Below, in pieces: positions 1 to 5,371 of a stretch of 5,967 nucleotides of DNA (its first letter is position 1; each line of letters opens with the position of its first letter). The DNA comes from Chitinophagaceae bacterium (GTDB lineage Bacteria > Bacteroidota > Bacteroidia > Chitinophagales > Chitinophagaceae), in contig CANLED010000151.1 of assembly GCA_947489175.1 (NCBI GenBank), positions 1 through 5,967 of the forward strand, read 5' to 3'. The position numbers and the translations under genes are program-made. The notes below the pieces were generated by a model. That model was not told where the DNA came from and did not search any database. It saw only the letters and a program-made list of their open reading frames with translations.

Positions 1-785
1 GCAATGAAGATGGCGATGCATTGTTGGAATGTACGTTGCATGGTACTGAAATACTGTTCAACAAAACAACATTGTTTGCTATTGCAGGAGGAGGCGCTTC
101 TGCCACAGTAAATGGACAATCCATATCGTTTTATAAACTGATCAAAGTAGTTGCAGGTTCCACCCTTAAACTTCATCCAGACCCATTTGGATGCAGAAGT
201 TATATTGCCTTTGCGGGAGGATTAAAAGTTGAAGCTGAATTAGGAAGTGCATCAACCTATGTACAATCCTCAATAGGAGGTTATGATGGAAAAAATTTGG
301 AAGCAGGGATTGAATTGAATTTAAAACACCAAATTCATCACCTGGAAAAATCAAAAGATATTGTCATCAATGAATATGGATTTGGGACCAGCAATTGGAA
401 ATCCAAATCATTCAATTTACCACATATACAAGAAATAACTAGCATCAATTGTTTAGCCGGACCAGAATGGGATGCATTTGATGAAGAATCACAACATCAA
501 CTTTTCAACAAAACCTTTACCATTTCAGCTCAGTCAAATAGAATGGGGTTCAGGTTAGAGGGTCCTATCTTGTCGCTCAAAGAAAAAACCGAAATGATTT
601 CAACAGCAGTCACACGTGGAATTATACAAGTAACCAACCAAGGCAATCCAATTATTTTAATGGCAGATGCCCAAACCATTGGAGGTTATCCTCGAATAGG
701 CAGGGTTTGTTCTGATGATATTTCACTGCTGGCGCAGTGCAGACCGGGAAAGAAGATTATGTTTAGAGAAGTAGGAGGGCATTAA
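1..785 (+). CDS. pxpC: 5-oxoprolinase subunit PxpC (biotin-dependent carboxyltransferase-like), 5' end missing
   Basis: This is the C-terminal part of PxpC (KipA/AHS2 family), one of three subunits of the cytosolic ATP-dependent 5-oxoprolinase that opens pyroglutamate to glutamate. The reading frame is open from base 3 with no stop, and the first visible residues, NEDGDALLECTL, match the family's early G-N-x-x-G-A-x-x-L-E-x-T-L stretch. The gene therefore starts left of the window, and the TTG at 21 is not its start. About 260 residues are visible, against roughly 280-330 in the family. Family signatures include GCRSYIAFAGG near 189-221, SNRMGFRLEGP at 534-566, GIIQV...GNPIILM near 618-662 and DAQTIGGYPRIG near 666-701, followed by LLAQCRPG. 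The proline usual after IQV is a threonine here. pxpB would be expected upstream. The stop at 783-785 faces the DUF2200 gene across 25 bp. Confidence 0.93.
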   Translation, partial: NEDGDALLECTLHGTEILFNKTTLFAIAGGGASATVNGQSISFYKLIKVVAGSTLKLHPDPFGCRSYIAFAGGLKVEAELGSASTYVQSSIGGYDGKNLEAGIELNLKHQIHHLEKSKDIVINEYGFGTSNWKSKSFNLPHIQEITSINCLAGPEWDAFDEESQHQLFNKTFTISAQSNRMGFRLEGPILSLKEKTEMISTAVTRGIIQVTNQGNPIILMADAQTIGGYPRIGRVCSDDISLLAQCRPGKKIMFREVGGH

Positions 786-810
786 ACAAATTAAGCGGAT
801 AGATAGCCGA

Positions 811-1173
811 TTATGACCTCAAAATCTTCTCCATCGTCCTACCTTTTGCCAACTCATCAACCAACTTGTCTAGGTAGCGAACTTGCTGGGTTAAATGATT
901 TTCAATCTCCTCCACACGATAACCACAGATTACACCTGTAATGAGGTGAACATTCGGATTTAGTGTTGCTTGCTGGAAGAATGATTCAAAAGTGACGAGC
1001 TCATTGATTAACTTTTGAACTTTATCCTCATCAAAACCTGTTAACCACGAAATAACTTGATTCAATTCTGCTTTTGTTCTTCCTTTTTTCTCAATTTTTG
1101 TGAGATACAAAGGGTAAACAGAAGAAAATTTCATTTTTGCAAATCGTTCATTTTGTGAATTTGAATTCATCAT
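811..1173 (-). CDS. DUF2200 family protein
   Basis: This is a 120-residue soluble protein of the DUF2200 family, whose function is unknown. Nearly the whole length matches the family pattern as I know it: KMKFSSVYPLYL near residues 14-24, EKKGRTKAEL at 28-37, ISWLTGF at 41-47, LITGVICGYRVEEIE at 77-91, and the conserved C-terminal block RYLDKLVDELAKG followed by MEKILR. The frame is open up to an ATG at 1206. I prefer the paired ATG codons at 1171-1173 and 1168-1170, because homologues begin about 12-14 residues before KM(K/T)F and the extra 11 residues (MYFRCKIKLHE) look like translated leader. There is no clear Shine-Dalgarno sequence. It has no signal peptide or membrane segment. The gene converges on pxpC and diverges from the lmo0937-type gene, so it is probably transcribed alone. 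Confidence 0.9.
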   Translation of the reverse strand: MMNSNSQNERFAKMKFSSVYPLYLTKIEKKGRTKAELNQVISWLTGFDEDKVQKLINELVTFESFFQQATLNPNVHLITGVICGYRVEEIENHLTQQVRYLDKLVDELAKGRTMEKILRS

Positions 1174-1324
1174 CTCATGCAATTTAATCTTGCATCTAAA
1201 ATACATTTTTTATTGCACTGAAAAAATGAAGAGATGACAAGCGTCACCTCGATCATTGAATACAATCATCATACAAGATTTTAGGCAACGTAACTTTATA
1301 ATTCAAATCTTAAAAAAATATAAT
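1174..1324. promoter_or_regulatory. Divergent intergenic region between DUF2200 and lmo0937-type genes
   Basis: This stretch of about 150 bp must carry promoters for both flanking genes. On the plus side TAACTTTA at 1291-1298 resembles the Bacteroidota -7 element TAnnTTTG except in its last base, and it lies 26 bp before the ATG at 1325; no clear -33 TTG stands at the right distance. GAGATGACAAGCGTCACCTC at 1231-1250 has a short imperfect dyad (GAGATGAC / GTCACCTC) that could bind a regulator or be chance. Nothing else is recognised. Confidence 0.35.
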
Positions 1325-1480
1325 ATGAATAACCTATTGTATTTTATCGCTGTAATCCTTATAATTGGTTGGGCCATTGGCGTTTTTGCATATAGTGCAG
1401 GTGGAATAATTCACGTTTTGTTGGTGATTGCAATAATTGCAATTTTATTCAAAGTCATTCGTGGTGATGGGGTAATTTAG
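1325..1480 (+). CDS. lmo0937/DUF5670-type small membrane protein
   Basis: This is a 51-residue, very hydrophobic protein resembling the lmo0937 (DUF5670) family of tiny two-helix membrane proteins, whose function is unknown. Segment 1 is about residues 3-22 (LLYFIAVILIIGWAIGVF), followed by a short glycine-rich turn SAGG. Segment 2 is about 28-43 and ends in the basic KVIRG. The frame is open further back to a TTG at 1256, but the ATG at 1325 is chosen because family members begin MxNLLY and are about 50 residues long, and because the upstream codons encode a polar stretch unlike the family. An A-rich leader (TTAAAAAAATATAAT) precedes the ATG and there is no Shine-Dalgarno. The gene stands alone and converges on the gene at 1521-1979. 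Confidence 0.85.
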   Translation: MNNLLYFIAVILIIGWAIGVFAYSAGGIIHVLLVIAIIAILFKVIRGDGVI

Positions 1481-1520
1481 GATTCCCTTTATGCTTATTC
1501 AATAATTAGCCTCATTTAAT

Positions 1521-1979
1521 TTAATGGCTATTGGTGGTGGCAATATTTGATTTGGTAATGATACCCTGCTCTAAGAAAAAATTTGAAAGTGTTTGGGAAT
1601 TATTTGAGTCTATTTTCACCCTCCTAACTAGATTTTTCTTGGTTTTAATTAAACATACTTTTGTATCACTAAATTTTATATCAACCAATTTTATATTTAC
1701 AATATCAACCAACTCAATTGTATTGTCAATACACCTAAACTCCTTGTACCATTTAACTATTAATGCAAGATTTACTATTAAGAGAATAAGACCAAGTATT
1801 AAATAAAAATTATCCTCGTTTTTTTGCCATTTAAAATAAAAAGATAAGGCAAGAATAATATTCATTGTTGTTGTTGAAAACAATAACAACCTATCCATTT
1901 TTGCTTTGTCAGAAATTAATAGCCTGCCAGAATCAAATACGATGTTACCATCTGTCAATAAAAAAGTTCTCTTGTCCAT
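1521..1979 (-). CDS. Hypothetical two-helix membrane protein
   Basis: I do not recognise the family of this 152-residue protein. It has an N-terminal polar stretch of about 30 residues (MDKRTFLLTDGNIVFDSG...). Two hydrophobic helices follow at roughly 31-50 and 58-77, joined by a short charged loop (KWQKNEDN). The C-terminal region of about 75 residues is rich in alternating hydrophobic and charged residues (IELVDIVNIKLVDIKF, then a basic KTKKNLVRRVKI), which would suit a small beta-rich cytosolic domain. A short N-terminal strand, two helices and a C-terminal beta domain recall PH-like/bPH membrane proteins, but this is only an impression of shape. The ATG at 1977-1979 is the only plausible early start and is preceded by TTTTAAAAA. 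The gene follows the M48 gene after a 149-bp gap filled by repeats and may be the last gene of that transcript. Confidence 0.7.
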   Translation of the reverse strand: MDKRTFLLTDGNIVFDSGRLLISDKAKMDRLLLFSTTTMNIILALSFYFKWQKNEDNFYLILGLILLIVNLALIVKWYKEFRCIDNTIELVDIVNIKLVDIKFSDTKVCLIKTKKNLVRRVKIDSNNSQTLSNFFLEQGIITKSNIATTNSH

Positions 1980-1998
1980 TTTTTAAAATTTCGTGTGT

Positions 1999-2130
1999 CT
2001 TCAACTACTTAACTTCAACCACTTCAACCAACTTCAACCTCCTCAACCTTCTAAACCCTCTAAACTTTCTCAACCCCTTCAACCACTTCAACCAACTTCA
2101 ACCCCTTCAACCTCTTCAACCTCTTCAACT
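1999..2130 (-). repeat. Tandem 9-bp-period repeat array A (CTTCAACC units)
   Basis: About 14 copies of an 8-bp core CTTCAACC (GGTTGAAG on the minus strand), each followed by one variable base. They start at 1999, 2013, 2022, 2032, 2041, 2050, 2059, 2068, 2077, 2086, 2096, 2105, 2114 and 2123. Spacing is 9 bp with two 10s and one 14. The outermost unit at each end reads CTTCAACT. Units near 2050-2075 are degenerate (TCTAAACC, TCTAAACT, TCTCAACC). The array fills almost the whole gap between the M48 stop and the next minus-strand gene, and its last bases overlap the M48 stop codon (TAG at 2131-2129). It has no dyad symmetry, so it is not a simple terminator. A plus-strand reading frame through it gives low-complexity Leu/Asn/Pro sequence and is not considered a gene. 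Confidence 0.9.
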
Positions 2131-2839
2131 ACTCACCCCTAACGTACCTCGCCCTCTCCTTAGAATCCGGATGCGTGCTGATCCATGAAAGACTACCCAG
2201 AGAACCATCTTTTTCACCCAAACGATAAAGAAAATCGGCAAAGCCATTGGGACTAATACCGGTCTTTTTCAAGTATTCTACAGCCTTAATATCAGCATCC
2301 TTTTCAAGCTTGCGGTCGTAAGCTGTTGAAGACAACATGCCCAACAATTCCTTGATTGCACCTCCTCCAGCATCTCCGGTTGTAATGCTAATCAACACAG
2401 AATATCCCATTTGCTTGAGGAGTTTCTTCATGACGTGTGACAACTCCATGTGTGCGATTTCATGCGCCAAAACCCCACTGAGTTCATCATCACTTTTTAC
2501 TGAATTGATCAATCCGGTGTGCACAACCATGTGCCTATCTGGTAATGCAAAGGCATTGATCTCACTGTCTGCAATGATATGAAGTTTTATCTCTTTACGG
2601 TCAATGCCATTGGACTTGCACAAGGATGTAATCAGTCTATCAACATTGTTAAAGTCTTTCCCTTCCTCGATAGATTGTTCTTCCATCCCAGCCCAAACCA
2701 TATCCCCCAATTTGTGTTCGAGCGCATCAGACATTTTTTCTATGCGAAATAGTTTCATCCAATTCACGCGACTAACTAGCAGATAAACACCAGTGGCGAA
2801 CATCAAGAGAATTAAGAGCTGTAAAATTGATTTTTTCAT
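2129..2839 (-). CDS. M48 family zinc metallopeptidase, membrane-anchored
   Basis: This is a 236-residue M48-type metallopeptidase. The catalytic HEIAH lies at residues 126-130 within VLAHEIAHMELSH, where H126 and H130 bind zinc and E127 is the general base. The third ligand is most likely E179 in EKDAD (179-183), matching the family's E-x-x-A-D motif. A downstream STHPDSKERA (221-230) matches the usual HPxxxxR segment. Residues 4-22 form one hydrophobic helix, either an anchor or an uncleaved signal, with the catalytic domain probably periplasmic. It lacks the TPR region of BepA and the multiple membrane helices of HtpX, so it is closer to the short M48/Oma1-like group. Only one base separates its ATG from the stop of the DUF4870-like gene. 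Its role is probably envelope protein turnover; the substrate is unknown. Confidence 0.93.
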   Translation of the reverse strand: MKKSILQLLILLMFATGVYLLVSRVNWMKLFRIEKMSDALEHKLGDMVWAGMEEQSIEEGKDFNNVDRLITSLCKSNGIDRKEIKLHIIADSEINAFALPDRHMVVHTGLINSVKSDDELSGVLAHEIAHMELSHVMKKLLKQMGYSVLISITTGDAGGGAIKELLGMLSSTAYDRKLEKDADIKAVEYLKKTGISPNGFADFLYRLGEKDGSLGSLSWISTHPDSKERARYVRGE

Positions 2840-2840
2840 A

Positions 2841-3275
2841 TCAAGGTTTGCAAATTGATTGTGTCAACGGGCCATAAACCCACCAAGAAACATGCTCGCC
2901 TTTTCTGGTTTTAATGGCAGCTGAAATGGTGAATGCTAATTCAATTAAATTCAAAATAAAAACCGTTATGATGTAAGCTAGATAAGGATTTGAGATATGC
3001 TTATCTTCCTGAAAGATGATCGAAAGAGTCCACCAAAAACCGATGCTGTTGATTAAAAAAAGACTGAATTGTGAAAGCAATGCTTGTATACAATGCCAAC
3101 GCACAAAATAGGTGGATTTTCTATTTGCGATGTAAAAAAACAAGGTTGCCATTAAATTGATGATGGGAAGAGGAAATCCTACCATGATTGCTATCAACGA
3201 CATGAGGTAACTGTTAGATGCCTTTTCGGCTTCAGCCTCAGTTGGTTTGTATGCAAAATTTTCTGATGTCATCAT
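2841..3275 (-). CDS. DUF4870/Tic20-like membrane protein
   Basis: This is a 144-residue protein with a short charged N-terminus (KPTEAEAEKASN) and about three to four hydrophobic segments, near residues 23-50, 64-86 and 98-121. The stretch following the first helix, FFYIANRKSTYFVRWHCIQALLSQ, resembles the conserved K-S-x-F-V-x-x-H-x-x-Q-A-L of DUF4870/Tic20-like proteins. That family assignment is by resemblance only. The frame extends upstream to 3332, but the ATG at 3275-3273 is chosen because it overlaps the TGA of the preceding DUF2752 gene as ATGA, a standard coupling arrangement; the longer start would give a 61-bp overlap. A second ATG follows immediately at 3272. The stop is one base before the M48 start. 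The function is unknown. Confidence 0.8.
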   Translation of the reverse strand: MMTSENFAYKPTEAEAEKASNSYLMSLIAIMVGFPLPIINLMATLFFYIANRKSTYFVRWHCIQALLSQFSLFLINSIGFWWTLSIIFQEDKHISNPYLAYIITVFILNLIELAFTISAAIKTRKGEHVSWWVYGPLTQSICKP

Positions 3276-3685
3276 AATCCTTTGTAAATGTTCCAGCACC
3301 AATTCAACATCAATATTAACAACAATGGCCAAGCCACTTGCTTTTTACTAACCGTCTTTTCAAGTGAAGTGTAAAACACATGGAAACTGTCCTTCTTAAA
3401 AGTAACATCATGCAACAACCAAAACGGAAAAACAATCAATCCGCCTAACAATAACAAACCCATAGGGTTCCATGACAAACCTTTCAAAAAATCACCATGA
3501 ATCAAGGCAATCATTGACCGCGTTGAACCACAAGATGGACAAGGAAGTCCAGTTGTTTTTTTGAAAACACAAATGGGACCAACAAAATTGACCCACCTGC
3601 TGTCGATGTGCATAACGAGCCAAGTATAGCCTACCATACAAAAAAGCATGATCAGGATATACAAATTTTTTCTGCTGATTCCCAT
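3272..3685 (-). CDS. DUF2752 domain-containing membrane protein
   Basis: This is a 137-residue protein with the DUF2752 signature GLPCPSCGSTRS at residues 46-57, containing a CPxCGxTR motif whose two cysteines could bind a metal or form a disulfide. Three hydrophobic segments lie at about 8-26, 73-92 and 118-132. The conserved W-N-P-M-G (72-76) and a terminal L-N-W-x-W (127-131) also fit the family. The function of DUF2752 is not known. The ATG at 3685-3683 shares its A with the TGA of the upstream TM2 gene (TGATG), which decides this start over the TTG one codon earlier. At its 3' end the stop TGA lies within the ATGATG that starts the DUF4870-like gene. Confidence 0.9.
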   Translation of the reverse strand: MGISRKNLYILIMLFCMVGYTWLVMHIDSRWVNFVGPICVFKKTTGLPCPSCGSTRSMIALIHGDFLKGLSWNPMGLLLLGGLIVFPFWLLHDVTFKKDSFHVFYTSLEKTVSKKQVAWPLLLILMLNWCWNIYKGL

Positions 3686-4023
3686 CAATATAATAACTGC
3701 TGAAATTTAATAAAGTTCTTTTCTCTTGTTGCACCCATAATTAGGAATAAGTCTACCAAGGCCCAAATTCCCAATCCACCACAAGTCAACAATTTACCAA
3801 TGCCAAGTCCAGTATCCCCAATCAAAAAACGGTCTATTCCTAACGCACCCGCAAGAATAGATACGATAATACTCGTTGTTGGATCCTTGAACTGCACCGT
3901 CTGAACAAGCGCCCATTTTGAATCATCCAAAGAAAGCAATTGCTCTCTGATATACATCAACTGATTGCTTTCAAAAAACTTCCCATTGCTCAAAATAAAC
4001 ATATCGACTTTATTCGAATCCAT
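3685..4023 (-). CDS. TM2 domain-containing protein
   Basis: This is a 112-residue protein with a soluble N-terminal part of about 47 residues (KVDMFILSNGKFF..., then LLSLDDSKWALVQTVQFKDP) followed by a TM2 domain at about 48-98. The domain has two membrane helices (50-63 and 83-97) joined by the diagnostic loop GIDRFLIGDTGLGIGKLL, with GGLGIWALVDLFLI after it. The D-R-F in the loop is the hallmark of TM2 proteins. The N-terminal stretch looks like that of other Bacteroidota TM2 proteins I know. The function is unknown. It starts at ATG 4023-4021 and is the first gene of the coupled four-gene block; its stop overlaps the DUF2752 start by one base. Upstream lies repeat array B, leaving only about 29 bp between the array and the start. 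Confidence 0.9.
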   Translation of the reverse strand: MDSNKVDMFILSNGKFFESNQLMYIREQLLSLDDSKWALVQTVQFKDPTTSIIVSILAGALGIDRFLIGDTGLGIGKLLTCGGLGIWALVDLFLIMGATREKNFIKFQQLLY

Positions 4024-4052
4024 TTTGCTAATTATTTATGTTAACACTAATT

Positions 4053-4133
4053 CTTCAACCACTTCAACCCCCTCAACCTCTTCAACTGTATTCAGTTTCT
4101 TCAACCACTTCAACCACTTCAACCCCTTCAACT
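4053..4133 (-). repeat. Tandem 9-bp-period repeat array B (CTTCAACC units)
   Basis: This is a second array of the same element as at 1999-2130. Clear cores start at 4053, 4062, 4071 and 4080, then at 4099, 4108, 4117 and 4126. The 19-bp step in the middle holds a decayed unit (GTATTCAGTTT). The units at 4080 and 4126 end in T (CTTCAACT), as do the outer units of the other array. The array starts one base after the TAA of the propeller gene and ends about 29 bp before the TM2 start, so it occupies most of that gap. The minus-strand sequence after the stop, TAGTTGAAG, is identical to that after the M48 gene. Confidence 0.88.
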
Positions 4134-4134
4134 A

Positions 4135-5241
4135 TTACGCCCTCGTCAATTTCACCGGCGTCGTCTTGTTCGCATTCCACTGACAAACATAGATACTGTC
4201 GTCTTCGTCTATACAAACATCATGCCCATGCTTGAATACTTTTGATTCGTGCTGGAATGTTTGTTGTAGCACACCGTTTTTATAAATAGGAGCAGTGCCG
4301 CCTGGACTAGCCAACACTTTGTAATTGGTATCAAGAATGGTTAAAAAACCTGTTGCGTCCTTCTTTTTGCCTTCCGCATCTTTAGACCAACAAACACCAG
4401 CATATAGATGCTGGCCATGAATTACTGGCCTGCACACATACATACCCGGTGTATCAATGCGTTTGATGAATTTGCCGTCAAGCGTAAACACCTTAAAGCA
4501 ACATTCCTCCCTTGAAGTACAAATCAATACTGGATTGCTTTTATCTCTGTTGTCCACAACAACACCATGTGCACAATATAAATTGAGTTCTTTGTTCTCG
4601 TTGTTTCGTCCACCAAATTTCCTAATGAACCTTCCTTTGCTGTCAAAATGAATGATGTAATCAGAACCATACCCATCGGCTACATAGATATCACCATTAG
4701 GAGCAATCGCTGTTTCGGTTGGATGGTATTTATCCTCATCCTTATAGGCTCCGATTGAATGCGGTTGTGCCAATGAAAAAATTATTCTTCCTTTGATGTC
4801 TGTCTTTACCACATTTCCATGCTGCGATTTTGATTTTCCTGAAAGATCTTTATAAAATCCATTGTCAACAATCAATAAAAAATCTTCATCATTTTCCTTG
4901 CTGATAGAAAGCCCATGTCCCGCTGGAAATGATGTTCCCCATGAATCCAGCAATTGTCCAGACTTATCAAAAACCAAGATGTTGTTATGCATATCATCAC
5001 CAACCATAATTAACCTGCCTTTGCTATCCTGAATCATTTCATGACAGTTTATTACTGGATGAGTGCTTGCACTTATCTTAGCCCAACCATGATCTACTTT
5101 GTAGGTAAATCCATTATGTCCAACAATCAATTCCGCCGGTTGCGTATCTTTATTGATTATGGAGAATGCAAATGAGTTTTGAGCAAGCAAAGCAGCAGAA
5201 GCCATGGCACTGGTTTGTAGGAACGATCTTCTATTTTTCAT
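4135..5241 (-). CDS. Tat-exported NHL-repeat / six-bladed beta-propeller protein
   Basis: This is a 368-residue protein beginning MKNRRSFLQTSAMASAALLA, a twin-arginine signal (RRSFLQ, then an alanine-rich hydrophobic segment to about residue 26), so export in folded form is expected. The rest is a beta-propeller of NHL type. The clearest blade is HPTETAIAPNGDIYVADG with SKGRFIRKFGG at about 173-211. Others resemble it near 67-105 (CHEMIQDSKGRLIMVGDD), 109-155, 225-262 (AHGVVVD) and 340-366 (HDVCIDEDDSIYVCQW). Histidines at 67, 109, 173, 225 and 340 sit at blade starts, as in the metal-binding peptidyl-hydroxyglycine lyase (PAL) branch; enzymatic activity is not shown. The frame extends to a TTG at 5304, but the ATG at 5241 places the signal peptide at the N-terminus. 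The gene is divergent from pxpA across 130 bp. Confidence 0.85.
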   Translation of the reverse strand: MKNRRSFLQTSAMASAALLAQNSFAFSIINKDTQPAELIVGHNGFTYKVDHGWAKISASTHPVINCHEMIQDSKGRLIMVGDDMHNNILVFDKSGQLLDSWGTSFPAGHGLSISKENDEDFLLIVDNGFYKDLSGKSKSQHGNVVKTDIKGRIIFSLAQPHSIGAYKDEDKYHPTETAIAPNGDIYVADGYGSDYIIHFDSKGRFIRKFGGRNNENKELNLYCAHGVVVDNRDKSNPVLICTSREECCFKVFTLDGKFIKRIDTPGMYVCRPVIHGQHLYAGVCWSKDAEGKKKDATGFLTILDTNYKVLASPGGTAPIYKNGVLQQTFQHESKVFKHGHDVCIDEDDSIYVCQWNANKTTPVKLTRA

Positions 5242-5371
5242 GTTATGAATATAATGATTTTTTTTATTTTGATGAACTGTTTTCGATTTGTAATTTGTTT
5301 CCAATCTTCAAACTCAATAGCCTGGGGTTTAAACCCCAGGCTATTGAAACACATCAAACAAATACACAACA
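5242..5371. promoter_or_regulatory. Divergent intergenic region between propeller gene and pxpA
   Basis: This 130-bp region must hold the start signals for both outward-facing genes. It is very A+T-rich on the propeller side (a T-run around 5258-5270). On the pxpA side it contains the 34-bp palindrome, followed by 24 bp of A-rich leader (AAACACATCAAACAAATAC) before the ATG at 5372. TAATTTG at 5291-5297 and TATTTTG at 5265-5271 are each one T short of the Bacteroidota -7 consensus TAnnTTTG, and neither has a convincing -33 partner, so no promoter is placed precisely. Confidence 0.45.
5314..5347. repeat. Perfect 34-bp palindrome (REP-like element or operator)
   Basis: The 17-base arm TCAATAGCCTGGGGTTT is followed directly by its exact reverse complement, with the centre between 5330 and 5331. 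As RNA or single-stranded DNA it would form a long GC-cored hairpin with a TTTAAA tip. It lacks a following T-run in the plus direction, so it is not a standard intrinsic terminator for either gene. Two readings are reasonable. One is a REP-type intergenic hairpin mobilised by an IS200-like (RAYT) transposase. The other is an operator for a dimeric regulator placed 24 bp before pxpA. No transposase is present in the window. Confidence 0.85.

Larger units (their letters stand above)
2129..4023 (-). other. Translationally coupled four-gene block TM2-DUF2752-DUF4870-M48
   Basis: Three successive junctions are almost without spacers. TGATG at 3687-3683 joins the TM2 and DUF2752 genes, ATGA at 3275-3272 joins DUF2752 and the DUF4870-like gene, and TGA-T-ATG at 2843-2837 joins the DUF4870-like gene and M48. 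With no Shine-Dalgarno visible at these starts, re-initiation by terminating ribosomes is the likely mode, and one transcript is expected. Both ends of the block are bounded by the CTTCAACC arrays. That the four products act together is inference from this arrangement. Confidence 0.8.

Noticed and set aside
786..811. Possible terminator hairpin (CGGATAGATAGCCG) between the convergent pxpC and DUF2200 genes
   Set aside because: The stem is only about 5-6 bp with a mismatch and has no T-run, so it is too weak to call.
1866..1889. Inverted repeat TTGTTGTTG...CAATAACAA
   Set aside because: It is short and imperfect, and it lies inside the 1521-1979 coding region, where it encodes the start of a membrane helix; likely chance.
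1999..2130. Array considered as a CRISPR
   Set aside because: The units are 8-9 bp with at most one or two bases between them. There are no spacers of CRISPR length and no cas genes.
1865..2188. Plus-strand open frame through the first repeat array giving Leu/Asn/Pro-rich low-complexity sequence
   Set aside because: A 9-bp repeat naturally yields an open periodic frame. It overlaps two better-supported minus-strand genes and has no family resemblance.
3492..3734. Minus-strand 80-codon frame overlapping the DUF2752 gene
   Set aside because: It lies in another frame of a gene whose CPxCGxTR motif and coupled start fix the true reading frame.
3965..4235. Two plus-strand open frames through the second array (Ser/Thr/Pro-rich and Phe/Asn/His-rich)
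   Set aside because: They are repeat-driven and antisense to the TM2 and propeller genes; no independent coding evidence.
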